In this document: piece after piece, positions 46,636 to 57,376 of the stretch
Layout of the letters: the number at the start of each line of letters is the position of its first letter
Position numbering within the stretch: the stretch's first letter is position 1
Assembly: GCF_023639785.1 (NCBI RefSeq)
Contig: NZ_CP098325.1
Span: 1,674,001 to 1,738,000, forward strand
DNA length: 64,000 bases
Origin: Leclercia adecarboxylata
GTDB lineage: Bacteria; Pseudomonadota; Gammaproteobacteria; Enterobacterales; Enterobacteriaceae
Direction: 5' to 3'
Program-made: the position numbers and the translations under genes
The notes under the pieces: generated by a model
What the model was told of the DNA's origin: nothing
Database searches by the model: none
What the model saw: the letters and a program-made list of their open reading frames with translations, nothing else

Positions 46636-47916
46636 ATGGCCTTTTCACAAGCGGTCAGCGGCCTGAATGCTGCAGCCACTAACCTCGACGTCATTGGTAA
46701 CAACATTGCCAACTCCGCGACCTATGGCTTTAAGTCCGGTAGCGCGTCGTTTGCAGATATGTTCGCCGGCTCCAAGGTGGGTCTGGGCGTAAAAGTCGCT
46801 GGCATCACCCAGGACTTCGCTGACGGTACCACCACCAACACCGGTCGTGGTCTGGACGTAGCGATCAGCCAGAACGGTTTCTTCCGTATGCTCGACAGCA
46901 ACGGTTCGGTCTACTACAGCCGTAACGGCCAGTTCAGCCTGGACGAAAACCGCAACCTGGTGAACATGCAGGGCCTGCAGGTAACGGGCTATCCGGCAGG
47001 CGGCACCCCGCCAACGGTACAGACCGGTGCGAACCCACAGCCGATCACCATTCCAAACAACCTGATGGCGGCAAAAGCGACCACCACCGCGGCCCAGCAG
47101 ATCAACCTGAACTCTACGGACAGCGTGCCGACCATTCCGTTTGACGTAACAAACGCCAACCCGGATTCAGACAGCTTCAATAAAAAAGGCACCATCACCG
47201 TTTATGACAACCAGGGTAACGCCCACAACATGTATGTCTACTACGTGAAAACGGCAGACAACAAGTGGGATGTCTATTCACAGGATGGCAGCGTGGCGAA
47301 CGGCAAGATCACCAAATCTGCCCAGATGAGCTTCGACAGCAACGGTAACCTGGAAGGCGTGTATAACTACACCGCCCTGGGCACCACGCCGGAAACCTGG
47401 ACGATGAGCGCCACGGCAAATGCCAACCCGGCCATCAACGTGACCACCGATCCCCTGAGCGGTGCGCTACCGGTGACTTTCTCCCTGAGCTTCCTGAACT
47501 CCATGCAGCAGAACACCGGGGCGAATAACATCGTGGCGACTAACCAGAACGGCTACAAGCCGGGCGACCTGGTGAGCTATCAGATCAACGATGACGGCAC
47601 CGTGGTGGGTAACTACTCCAACGAACAAAATCAGGTTCTGGGTCAGATCGTGCTGGCTAACTTCGCCAACAACGAAGGCCTGCAGTCCGAAGGTAACAAC
47701 GTCTGGTCTGCCACCCAGTCATCAGGCGTGGCGCTGCTGGGCACTGCGGGTTCCGGTAACTTCGGTACCCTGACCAACGGCGCGCTGGAAGCCTCCAACG
47801 TCGATCTGAGTAAAGAACTGGTCAATATGATCGTCGCGCAGCGTAACTACCAGTCTAACGCGCAGACCATCAAAACCCAGGATCAGATCCTCAACACGCT
47901 GGTTAACCTCCGCTAA
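46636..47916 (+). CDS. flgE: FlgE hook protein
   Basis: FlgE forms the flagellar hook, the universal joint outside the cell. The N-terminal LNAAATNLDVIGNNIANSATYGFKSG and C-terminal LVNMIVAQRNYQSNAQTIKTQDQILNTLVNLR are the conserved coiled-coil ends. The protein has 426 residues against about 402 in E. coli. The difference lies in the surface-exposed middle domains, which vary between species. Confidence 0.96.
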   Translation: MAFSQAVSGLNAAATNLDVIGNNIANSATYGFKSGSASFADMFAGSKVGLGVKVAGITQDFADGTTTNTGRGLDVAISQNGFFRMLDSNGSVYYSRNGQFSLDENRNLVNMQGLQVTGYPAGGTPPTVQTGANPQPITIPNNLMAAKATTTAAQQINLNSTDSVPTIPFDVTNANPDSDSFNKKGTITVYDNQGNAHNMYVYYVKTADNKWDVYSQDGSVANGKITKSAQMSFDSNGNLEGVYNYTALGTTPETWTMSATANANPAINVTTDPLSGALPVTFSLSFLNSMQQNTGANNIVATNQNGYKPGDLVSYQINDDGTVVGNYSNEQNQVLGQIVLANFANNEGLQSEGNNVWSATQSSGVALLGTAGSGNFGTLTNGALEASNVDLSKELVNMIVAQRNYQSNAQTIKTQDQILNTLVNLR

Positions 47917-47936
47917 GTGGCTGACGGGATAGCTTA

Positions 47937-49486
<1,550 letters not shown>

Positions 49487-49543
49487 GGTGTAGTCCGGTG
49501 CGGTTCGCGCCGCACCGGCTCCCTGTTTTCGAAGATGAAGGCA

Positions 49544-50242
49544 ATGCAAAAACACGCGGCGATTCGTTATCCGATAGTGACACTCCTGGCCGTGACCCTC
49601 AGCGGTTGCGCCTGGGTTCCGTCTCAACCCCTGGTGCAGGGTGCGACCTCCGCCCAACCCATTCCTGGCCCGACGCCGGTAGTGAATGGCTCCATTTTCC
49701 AGACCGCGCAGCCGATTAACTACGGTTATCAGCCGCTGTTTGAAGACCGTCGCCCACGTAATATCGGCGATACCCTGACCATCCAGCTACAGGAAAACGT
49801 CAGCGCCAGTAAAAGCTCGTCGGCGAATGCCAGCCGCGACGGGAAAACCAATTTTGGCTTCGACACTGTGCCACGCTATCTCGAAGGCCTCTTCGGTAAT
49901 GCGCGAGCCGATGCCGAGGCGTCTGGCGGCAACTCCTTTAACGGTAAAGGCGGCGCCAATGCCAGCAACACCTTTAGCGGCACCCTGACGGTCACCGTCG
50001 ACCAGGTGCTGGCGAACGGCAATTTACATGTCGTGGGTGAAAAACAGATCGCCATCAACCAGGGCACTGAATTCATTCGCTTCTCCGGTGTGGTTAACCC
50101 TCGCACCATCAGCGGCTCCAACACCGTACCGTCCACCCAGGTGGCCGATGCGCGCATTGAGTACGTCGGCAACGGCTACATCAACGAAGCGCAGAATATG
50201 GGCTGGTTGCAGCGTTTCTTCCTTAACCTATCACCGATGTAA
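49544..50242 (+). CDS. flgH: FlgH L-ring lipoprotein
   Basis: FlgH forms the L ring in the outer membrane around the rod. From ATG 49544 it has 232 residues, the E. coli length, with lipobox TLSGC (Cys22). A start three codons earlier, at 49535, is possible. The conserved [38 protein letters not shown] and the C-terminal [15 protein letters not shown] are present. Confidence 0.95.
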   Translation: MQKHAAIRYPIVTLLAVTLSGCAWVPSQPLVQGATSAQPIPGPTPVVNGSIFQTAQPINYGYQPLFEDRRPRNIGDTLTIQLQENVSASKSSSANASRDGKTNFGFDTVPRYLEGLFGNARADAEASGGNSFNGKGGANASNTFSGTLTVTVDQVLANGNLHVVGEKQIAINQGTEFIRFSGVVNPRTISGSNTVPSTQVADARIEYVGNGYINEAQNMGWLQRFFLNLSPM

Positions 50243-50254
50243 TCGAGGTGACCT

Positions 50255-51352
50255 ATGTTTAAATCCCTCTTCGGATTCCTGCTGGTGCTGGTGGCAACCT
50301 GTGCCCAGGCCGACCGTATTCGCGATCTCACAAGCGTACAGGGCGTGCGGGAAAACTCACTGATCGGTTACGGTCTGGTCGTGGGACTGGACGGTACGGG
50401 TGACCAGACCACCCAGACGCCGTTCACCACCCAGAGCCTGAACAACATGCTCTCCCAGCTCGGCATTACCGTGCCGGCAGGGACTAACATGCAGCTGAAA
50501 AACGTGGCGGCGGTTATGGTCACCGCCTCTTTCCCGGCCTTCGCGCGCCAGGGACAAACCATCGACGTGGTGGTCTCCTCCATGGGTAACGCGAAAAGCC
50601 TGCGCGGTGGTACGCTGCTGATGACTCCGTTGAAAGGGGTCGACAGCCAGGTGTATGCCCTGGCGCAAGGGAACATCCTCGTCGGCGGGGCGGGTGCCTC
50701 CGCAGGCGGCAGCAGCGTGCAGGTTAACCAGCTTAACGGCGGGCGTATAACTAACGGGGCCGTCATCGAACGTGAGCTGCCGACCCAGTTTGGCACCGGC
50801 AACACCATCAACCTGCAGCTGAACCAGGACGACTTCACCATGGCGCAGCAGATTGCGGACACCATCAACCGCGGCCGCGGCTTTGGCAGCGCCACCGCGC
50901 TGGACGCCCGTACCGTGCAGATCCGCGTCTCCAGCGGTGGCAGCAACCAGGTGCGTCTGCTGGCGGACATCCAGAATATGGAAGTGAACGTCACGCCGCA
51001 GGACGCCAAAGTGATTATCAACTCCCGTACCGGCTCGGTGGTCATGAACCGTGAGGTGACCCTGGACAGCTGTGCCGTGGCGCAGGGCAACCTCTCTGTT
51101 ACCGTCAACCGCTCGGCTAACGTCAGCCAGCCGGATACGCCGTTTGGCGGCGGTGAAACGGTGGTCACGCCGCAGACCCAGATTGATTTACGTCAGAGCG
51201 GCGGCTCGCTGCAGAGCGTGCGCTCCAGCGCCAACCTGAACAACGTGGTCCGTGCCCTCAATGCGCTGGGCGCCACCCCGATGGATCTGATGTCGATTCT
51301 GCAGTCCATGCAGAGCGCGGGCTGTCTGCGCGCCAAAGTGGAAATTATCTGA
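50255..51352 (+). CDS. flgI: FlgI P-ring protein
   Basis: FlgI forms the P ring in the peptidoglycan layer. The 365-residue precursor has a signal peptide ending AQA (residue 19) and matches E. coli in length. The family region [43 protein letters not shown] and C-terminal [22 protein letters not shown] are conserved. Assembly needs FlgA. Its TGA overlaps the flgJ ATG by one base. Confidence 0.97.
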   Translation: MFKSLFGFLLVLVATCAQADRIRDLTSVQGVRENSLIGYGLVVGLDGTGDQTTQTPFTTQSLNNMLSQLGITVPAGTNMQLKNVAAVMVTASFPAFARQGQTIDVVVSSMGNAKSLRGGTLLMTPLKGVDSQVYALAQGNILVGGAGASAGGSSVQVNQLNGGRITNGAVIERELPTQFGTGNTINLQLNQDDFTMAQQIADTINRGRGFGSATALDARTVQIRVSSGGSNQVRLLADIQNMEVNVTPQDAKVIINSRTGSVVMNREVTLDSCAVAQGNLSVTVNRSANVSQPDTPFGGGETVVTPQTQIDLRQSGGSLQSVRSSANLNNVVRALNALGATPMDLMSILQSMQSAGCLRAKVEII

Positions 51353-52305
51353 TGCTGACCGATAGCAAACTGCTGAGCAGCGCGGCCTGGGATACCCAGT
51401 CGCTCAACGAACTGAAGTCTAAAGCGGGCAAAGATCCGGCGGGGAATATCCGCCCGGTGGCCCGCCAGGTGGAGGGGATGTTTGTCCAGATGATGCTGAA
51501 AAGCATGCGTGAAGCCCTGCCGAAAGACGGCATCTTCAGCAGCGACTCCACGCGTCTGTACACCAGCATGTATGACCAGCAGATTGCGCAGCAGATGACC
51601 GCCGGTAAAGGGCTGGGACTGGCGGATGTGATCGTTAAGCAGATGGCGGCCGCCCAGGGCGTGCCGCCGGAAGAGGCACCGCAGCAGGTACCGATGAAGT
51701 TCGATCTGGAAAGGGTGACCAGCTATCAAAACCAGGCCCTGACCCAGATGGTGCGTAAAGCGGTACCGAAGGTGCCTGAAAGTAACGATGAACCCCTCAC
51801 CGGGGACAGCAAGGACTTCCTGGCGCAGCTTTCACTGCCGGCGCGTCTTGCCAGCCAGCAGAGCGGGGTTCCCCATCACCTGATCCTCGCCCAGGCGGCG
51901 CTGGAGTCGGGCTGGGGGCAACGTCAGATCCGCCGCGAGAACGGCGAGCCGAGCTTCAACATCTTCGGTGTTAAGGCATCGGGAAGCTGGAAAGGGCCAA
52001 CCACCGAGATCACCACTACCGAATATGAAAATGGCGAGGCGAAAAAGGTCAAAGCCAAATTCCGCGTGTACAGCTCGTATCTGGAGGCGCTTTCAGACTA
52101 TGTCGGCCTGCTGAGTCGTAACCCGCGCTATGCGGCAGTGACCCAGGCTGCGACGGCAGAGCAGGGGGCGCAGGCGTTGCAGAATGCCGGCTACGCCACC
52201 GACCCGCAGTATGCCCGCAAGCTGACCAGCATGATCCAGCAGCTGAAATCGATGGGTGAGAAAGTCAGCAAAGCCTACAGCAGCGATATCGAAAATCTGT
52301 TCTGA
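51352..52305 (+). CDS. flgJ: FlgJ rod cap and peptidoglycan hydrolase
   Basis: FlgJ has two parts: an N-terminal rod-capping scaffold (residues 1-150, including VEGMFVQMMLKSMREALPKDG) and a C-terminal muramidase domain. That domain opens a path through the peptidoglycan and has the catalytic glutamate in LAQAALESGWGQ and NIFGVKASGSW. It has 317 residues against 313 in E. coli. It ends the flgB-J operon. Confidence 0.96.
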   Translation: MLTDSKLLSSAAWDTQSLNELKSKAGKDPAGNIRPVARQVEGMFVQMMLKSMREALPKDGIFSSDSTRLYTSMYDQQIAQQMTAGKGLGLADVIVKQMAAAQGVPPEEAPQQVPMKFDLERVTSYQNQALTQMVRKAVPKVPESNDEPLTGDSKDFLAQLSLPARLASQQSGVPHHLILAQAALESGWGQRQIRRENGEPSFNIFGVKASGSWKGPTTEITTTEYENGEAKKVKAKFRVYSSYLEALSDYVGLLSRNPRYAAVTQAATAEQGAQALQNAGYATDPQYARKLTSMIQQLKSMGEKVSKAYSSDIENLF

Positions 52306-52311
52306 AAGTTC

Positions 52312-52338
52312 TCAAGTCCGGCTGGAGCCTGCCGATAA
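52312..52338 (+). promoter_or_regulatory. Sigma-28 promoter of flgKL
   Basis: TCAA (52312-52315), 15 bp, then GCCGATAA (52331-52338), 42 bp before the flgK start. The -10 is a perfect FliA match and the -35 differs at one base from TAAA. It makes flgKL a class 3 unit in addition to read-through. Confidence 0.9.
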
Positions 52339-52380
52339 TCTCCAGCAGGACTCGTGTCTGAAAGTATAAAAGGAACCCCC

Positions 52381-54027
52381 ATGTCCAGTTTGATCAACAG
52401 CGCCATGAGTGGCCTCAGTGCGGCACAGGCTGCACTGAATACCGCCAGTAATAACATTTCAAGCTACAACGTGACGGGCTATACCCGTCAGACGACGGTG
52501 CTGAGTGCCTCAAACAGTACGCTGACGGGCGGCGGTTGGGTTGGCAACGGCGTGTATGTCTCCGGGGTCCAGCGCGAATATGATGCATTCATTACTAACC
52601 AGCTGCGCGCCGCGCAGAACCAGAGCAGCGCCCTGACCACCCGCTACCAGCAGATGTCCAAAATTGACGACATTCTGTCGGGCAGCACCAACAGCCTGGC
52701 GACCACCATGCAGGACTTCTTCAGCAGCCTGCAGACGCTGGTCAGCAATGCCGAAGATCCGGCCGCGCGCCAGACGGTACTGGGCAAAGCTGATGGCCTG
52801 GTGAATCAGTTCAAAGTGAACGATCAGTATCTGCGCGATCAGGATAAGCAGATCAACACCGCGATCGGCACCAGCGTTGAGCAGATCAACAACTACGCCA
52901 AACAAATTGCTAACCTGAACGATCAGATTTCCCGTCTGACCGGCGTGGGCGCGGGCGCGTCTCCGAACAACCTGCTCGATCAGCGTGACCAGCTGGTGAG
53001 CGAGCTGAACCAGATCGTGGGCGTTGAAGTCGCCGTTCAGGACAGCGGCACCTATAACGTCTCCTTCGGTAACGGCTACAACCTGGTTCAGGGCAGCACT
53101 GCCAACCAGCTGGCGGCGGTAAAATCCAGCGCCGATCCTTCCCGCACTACGGTGGCCTTTGTTGACGGCACCTCGGGCCCGGTTGAGATCCCGGAAAAAC
53201 TGCTGACCAGCGGTTCCCTGGGCGGCATGTTGTCCTTCCGTACCGAAGAGCTCGATGCGGCACGCAACACCCTCAACCAGCTGGCGCTCACCTTCGCGAA
53301 TGCGATGAATACCCAGCATGAAAAGGGCTATGACGTAGAAGGTAAACCCGGCGGTGAGTTATTTGATATCGGCGCGCCTGCAGTGTTGGCTAACAGCAAA
53401 AATACCGGTACGGCTGCCGTGTCAGCGACGGTTGATATGGACAACTTTGCCAAAGTGCAGGCGACGGATTACAAGATGGAGTTTGATGGCTCCAGCTGGA
53501 AAATCACCCGCCTGTCCGATAAAACGACGGTCACTGCCACCGATGACGGTAATGGAAATCTCTCCTTCGATGGCCTGAAGGTTAACGTCTCCGGCGCGGC
53601 AAAAAACAAAGACAGCTTTACCATCAAACCCGTCGCTAATGCCATCGTAAATATGGACGTGGCGATCAGCGAAGAGGGAAAACTGGCCCTGGCTTCTGAC
53701 CCTGATGGCGGTGAAAGTGATAACCGCAACGGCCAGGCGCTGCTGGATCTACAGAACAGCAAAGTGGTCGGCGGCAACAAAAGCTTCAACGATGCCTATG
53801 CCTCGCTGGTCAGCACCGTCGGTAGCAAAACCGCGACGCTGAAATCCAGCAGCACTACCCAGGCAAACGTGACGACGCAGCTGAGCAACCAGCAGCAGTC
53901 GATCTCCGGCGTTAACCTCGACGAAGAGTACGGCAACCTGCAGCGCTTCCAGCAGTACTATCTGGCCAATGCCCAGGTGCTGCAAACCGCCAGCACGCTC
54001 TTCGACGCGTTAATTAACATTCGCTAA
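52381..54027 (+). CDS. flgK: FlgK hook-filament junction protein 1
   Basis: FlgK (HAP1) joins the hook to the filament. ATG 52381 (MSSLINSAMSGLSAAQAALNTASNNISSYNVTGYTRQT) gives 548 residues, close to E. coli. The C-terminal helix GVNLDEEYGNLQRFQQYYLANAQVLQTASTLFDALINIR is typical. It is exported with help from FlgN. flgL follows by 14 bp. The middle domains have some species-specific sequence. Confidence 0.96.
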   Translation: MSSLINSAMSGLSAAQAALNTASNNISSYNVTGYTRQTTVLSASNSTLTGGGWVGNGVYVSGVQREYDAFITNQLRAAQNQSSALTTRYQQMSKIDDILSGSTNSLATTMQDFFSSLQTLVSNAEDPAARQTVLGKADGLVNQFKVNDQYLRDQDKQINTAIGTSVEQINNYAKQIANLNDQISRLTGVGAGASPNNLLDQRDQLVSELNQIVGVEVAVQDSGTYNVSFGNGYNLVQGSTANQLAAVKSSADPSRTTVAFVDGTSGPVEIPEKLLTSGSLGGMLSFRTEELDAARNTLNQLALTFANAMNTQHEKGYDVEGKPGGELFDIGAPAVLANSKNTGTAAVSATVDMDNFAKVQATDYKMEFDGSSWKITRLSDKTTVTATDDGNGNLSFDGLKVNVSGAAKNKDSFTIKPVANAIVNMDVAISEEGKLALASDPDGGESDNRNGQALLDLQNSKVVGGNKSFNDAYASLVSTVGSKTATLKSSSTTQANVTTQLSNQQQSISGVNLDEEYGNLQRFQQYYLANAQVLQTASTLFDALINIR

Positions 54028-54041
54028 GGCTGAGGTGAACG

Positions 54042-54995
54042 ATGCGTATTAGCACCCAGATGATGTACCAGCAGAACATGCGCGGGATCACCGATTCCCA
54101 GAGCAAGTGGATGGAGTACGGGGAACAGATGTCCACCGGCAAACGTGTAAACCGTCCTTCTGACGATCCGATTGCCGCTTCGCAGGCCGTGGTGGTGTCG
54201 CAGGCCCAGGCGCAGAACAGCCAGTACACGCTGGCCCGCTCTTTTGCCACACAGAAAGTATCGCTGGAAGAGAATATTTTGGGGCAGGTGACCACAGCGT
54301 TGCAGTCTGCCCAGGAAAAGATCGTCTATGCAGGTAACGGCACCCTGAGTGATAGCGATCGTAACTCTCTTGCCACCGATCTGCAGGGTATTCGCGATCA
54401 GCTGATGAACCTGGCAAATAGTACTGACGGTAACGGACGCTACATTTTTGCAGGTTATAAAACTGACGCCGCTGCATTTGATCAGGCTAGCGGGACATAT
54501 ACTGGGGGTTCCACGCCAATCAGTCAGCAGGTCGATTCCGCACGTACCATGCAGATCAGCCACACAGGCACCGAAGTGTTCGCCTCTTTCACCAGCAATG
54601 CGACGCCGGAACCTGCAGGCAGCACGCAGGAAAAGAATCTGTTCAAAATTTTCGATAGTGCGATTGCAGCCCTTAAAGTTCCTGTTGAAGGCGATCAGGC
54701 GAAAGCTGACCAGTTTGCTGCTGATATTGATAAAGCAAACCGGGGCTTACGTAACTCCCTTGATAACGTGCTTACCGTGCGCGCCGATCTGGGGACAAAA
54801 CTGAAGGAACTCGAATCACTTGATACGCTGGGAAGCGATCGCGCCTTAGGACTGTCGACGCAAATGAGCGATCTTGTAGAAGTTGACTGGAACGCGGCGA
54901 TTTCGTCCTACACCATGCAGCAGGCGGCGTTGCAGGCATCCTATAAAGCGTTCAGCGACATGCAGGGTATGTCTCTTTTCCAGCTTAATAAGTAA
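54042..54995 (+). CDS. flgL: FlgL hook-filament junction protein 3
   Basis: FlgL (HAP3) is the second junction protein, contacting flagellin. The 317-residue protein opens MRISTQMMYQQNMRGI, includes GKRVNRPSDDPIAASQAV and ends LQASYKAFSDMQGMSLFQLNK, all flagellin-like ends. It is co-transcribed with flgK and closed by a terminator. Confidence 0.96.
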   Translation: MRISTQMMYQQNMRGITDSQSKWMEYGEQMSTGKRVNRPSDDPIAASQAVVVSQAQAQNSQYTLARSFATQKVSLEENILGQVTTALQSAQEKIVYAGNGTLSDSDRNSLATDLQGIRDQLMNLANSTDGNGRYIFAGYKTDAAAFDQASGTYTGGSTPISQQVDSARTMQISHTGTEVFASFTSNATPEPAGSTQEKNLFKIFDSAIAALKVPVEGDQAKADQFAADIDKANRGLRNSLDNVLTVRADLGTKLKELESLDTLGSDRALGLSTQMSDLVEVDWNAAISSYTMQQAALQASYKAFSDMQGMSLFQLNK

Positions 54996-55040
54996 CAGTC
55001 TTGACCTTTGGACATGACTTGAAACTGGTTATGTTCTGTG

Positions 55041-55074
55041 TGCCCAATCCGTTTTGCGGATTGGGCATTTTTTT
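55041..55074 (+). terminator. flgKL terminator
   Basis: TGCCCAATCCG TTTT GCGGATTGGGCA (outer nine pairs perfect) is followed by seven T. It abuts the stop of the converging MFS gene. Confidence 0.92.
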
Positions 55075-56288
55075 CAGGAATTCTGCACGGCTGAGGATGT
55101 AGGGCGTGCGTTTTCGGTCATGCGGATAACCAGCGCCACGCCAGCTGTCATTGTCGCCAGTGCAATCACCCCTGGCCAACCGGCCATCGTATAAAGCTGA
55201 CTCCCCAGGGCTGAACCCAGCGCCATCCCGATAAACACGCCGGTGAAGAGCAGGGCGTTCAGGCGCCCACGGGCCTGTGGCTCAAGGCTGTAAACCAGGT
55301 TCTGGTGGGCCACCAGGCTTGATTGCAGACCGAGATCAAAGCCGACGGCGGCGACGGCAATCAGGATCAGCTGGCCATGTACGCCCAAAGCAGGCATCAA
55401 AAACATCAGCGCGAAGGAGACGGTCACCAGTGCGGCACCCAGCTGGGTGACTTTACCCGCCCCCAGTTTATCGGCCAGACCACCCGCCAGCGGGGCTGCC
55501 AGGGCACCTGCGGCACCGGCAATACCGTATCCTCCGGCGACTGCGCTGCCAAGCCCGTAATGCTCCATCAGCATGACCGCCAGGGTCGACCAGAAGGCGC
55601 TAAAGGCAATGGAGAGGAAACCCTGCGCCAGCGCGGCGCGGCGCAGGGCCGGGTAGCGGCGCCACAGATGCGCCATGGAACGCATCAGCTCCGGATAACG
55701 CAGGTTCGACGGTACCGCGAAGCGGGGCAGAATGTACCACATCACGGCGGCGAGGATCGCAATGCTGCCTGCCGCCAGCTGATACATTACACGCCAGCCA
55801 AAGGCTTCCCCTACCACGCCGCTCACCGTACGGGAGAGCAGGATCCCCAGTAACAGGCCGGTCATCACTGTACCGACGGTTTTCCCCTGCTTGCCCTGAG
55901 GCGCAAGAATAGCCGCAGCGGGGACGATATCCTGTGCCATGGTGGCGGTCATACCAATCAGCAGGCTTACCAGCAACAGGGTGTGGATCTGCGCCGTCAG
56001 GCTACAGGCCAGAAGCAGCGACGCCAGGGCGACGCTTTTTACTACTATCAGGGTGCGACGGTCGTAGCGATCGCCCAGTGGCAGCAGGAACAGGATCCCC
56101 AGCGCATAACCTGCCTGGGTGAGGGTTGGCACCATTCCCATCCCTTCAACACTGAGATGCAAATCTGAGCCCATCAGCGGCAGCAGCGGCTGAGCATAGT
56201 AGATGGCGGCGACGCTAAATCCTGCGCCGATGGCGAGGATAAAAATGATCCAGCGGCTGACGGCTGGGGTTAAGGTGCTGGTGTTCAT
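55074..56288 (-). CDS. MFS transporter of unknown substrate
   Basis: This 404-residue inner-membrane protein of the major facilitator superfamily has about 12 hydrophobic segments. The first loop motif is LGDRYDRRTLIV. A drug-exporter-like stretch is GLLLGILLSRTVSGVVGEAFGWRVMYQLAAG. It belongs to the general YnfM/NepI-like exporter group, but I cannot name a substrate. K-12 has no gene here between flgL and rne. The divergent LysR gene 109 bp away is the likely regulator. Confidence 0.82.
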   Translation of the reverse strand: MNTSTLTPAVSRWIIFILAIGAGFSVAAIYYAQPLLPLMGSDLHLSVEGMGMVPTLTQAGYALGILFLLPLGDRYDRRTLIVVKSVALASLLLACSLTAQIHTLLLVSLLIGMTATMAQDIVPAAAILAPQGKQGKTVGTVMTGLLLGILLSRTVSGVVGEAFGWRVMYQLAAGSIAILAAVMWYILPRFAVPSNLRYPELMRSMAHLWRRYPALRRAALAQGFLSIAFSAFWSTLAVMLMEHYGLGSAVAGGYGIAGAAGALAAPLAGGLADKLGAGKVTQLGAALVTVSFALMFLMPALGVHGQLILIAVAAVGFDLGLQSSLVAHQNLVYSLEPQARGRLNALLFTGVFIGMALGSALGSQLYTMAGWPGVIALATMTAGVALVIRMTENARPTSSAVQNS

Positions 56289-56397
56289 ATGCGATTCCTC
56301 ATTTCGGGTGTGTCGCTATTCTTAATCACCCCAGCTTGCGGTGGTAGCCAGCGCAGTGATAAAACACTTATACGCGTAACGTATAACAGGAATAAAA

Positions 56398-57336
56398 ATG
56401 AAGCGCTCGGAACGTATAGACAGGGTGGAGTTAATGCGTACTTTTGTGCGCATCGTGGAGACCGGCTCGCTTTCCGCTGCCGCCGTACAGATGACAACCA
56501 GCCAGGCGACCGTCAGCCGCCGCTTGCAGTCTCTGGAGACGCTGCTCGGCGTGCGCCTGATCCTGCGAACAACCCATGCCATGAAGCTGACCGATGACGG
56601 CGAAAGGTGCTATCAACATGCCCGGCGGGTGATCGACAGCTGGTATGCGCTGGAAGATGAAGTGGGGCAGACGGAAGATGAACCTGTGGGGGTGCTGCGC
56701 GTACGTGCGCCGCATGCTTTCGGTCAGGAGCAGCTACTGGAGCCGCTAACGCAATTTCTGTTGCGCTATCCGCGGCTGAACGTGGAGTGGATGCTTAACG
56801 ACCGCTCGGCTGATTTTTTGAGTGACAACATCGACTGCGCCATCCGGGTCGGCGCGGAGATCGACCCGGCGACGGTGTCGGTGCTGCTGGCCGAGGTGCC
56901 GCGCTGCGTCGTGGCATCCCCGGCACTGCTTGCGCGCTTCGCCCCTGTTGAGAAGCCCGAAGATCTCTCCGCGCTGCCCTGGGTGGCCCTCAATACGTTT
57001 TATCGTCAGCATGTTGAGTTGTTCCGCGAGGAGTTATCCCAACCGCAGCGGGTGGCTATCTCGCCGCGATTAAGTACGGATAGCCTGTACGTGGCCCGTA
57101 AAAGCGCACTTACGGGGCTCGGCGTTGCCGTGGTGTCAAGCTGGACGGTCGAGGCGGATATTCGCGAGGGAAGGCTGGTGCATCTCCTGCCTGACTGGCA
57201 GCCAGCCGCGTTGCCGGTTCATCTGGTCTACCCGTGGTCGCGCTATTATCCGGCGAGACTACGTCGTTTTCTGGAGATGATGAGAGAAGTGATGCCTGAA
57301 ATTACGGGGATGCGCAGACCCGGGCAGATGCAATAA
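56398..57336 (+). CDS. LysR-family transcriptional regulator next to MFS gene
   Basis: A 312-residue LysR-type regulator. The N-terminal helix-turn-helix includes LMRTFVRIVETGSLSAAAVQMTTSQATVSRRLQSLETLLGVRL, and a substrate-binding domain follows. The start has AGGA 8 nt upstream. It is divergent from the MFS exporter and likely controls it. It shares a bidirectional terminator with rne. The pair appears to be an insertion relative to K-12. Confidence 0.88.
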   Translation: MKRSERIDRVELMRTFVRIVETGSLSAAAVQMTTSQATVSRRLQSLETLLGVRLILRTTHAMKLTDDGERCYQHARRVIDSWYALEDEVGQTEDEPVGVLRVRAPHAFGQEQLLEPLTQFLLRYPRLNVEWMLNDRSADFLSDNIDCAIRVGAEIDPATVSVLLAEVPRCVVASPALLARFAPVEKPEDLSALPWVALNTFYRQHVELFREELSQPQRVAISPRLSTDSLYVARKSALTGLGVAVVSSWTVEADIREGRLVHLLPDWQPAALPVHLVYPWSRYYPARLRRFLEMMREVMPEITGMRRPGQMQ

Positions 57337-57362
57337 AAAAGCCGACCCGAGGGTCGGCTTTT
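57335..57362. terminator. Bidirectional terminator between LysR gene and rne
   Basis: GCCGACCC GA GGGTCGGC with AAAAAA on one side and TTTT on the other. It serves both converging genes. Confidence 0.9.
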
Positions 57363-57376
57363 ACGCTTAAGCGGGC

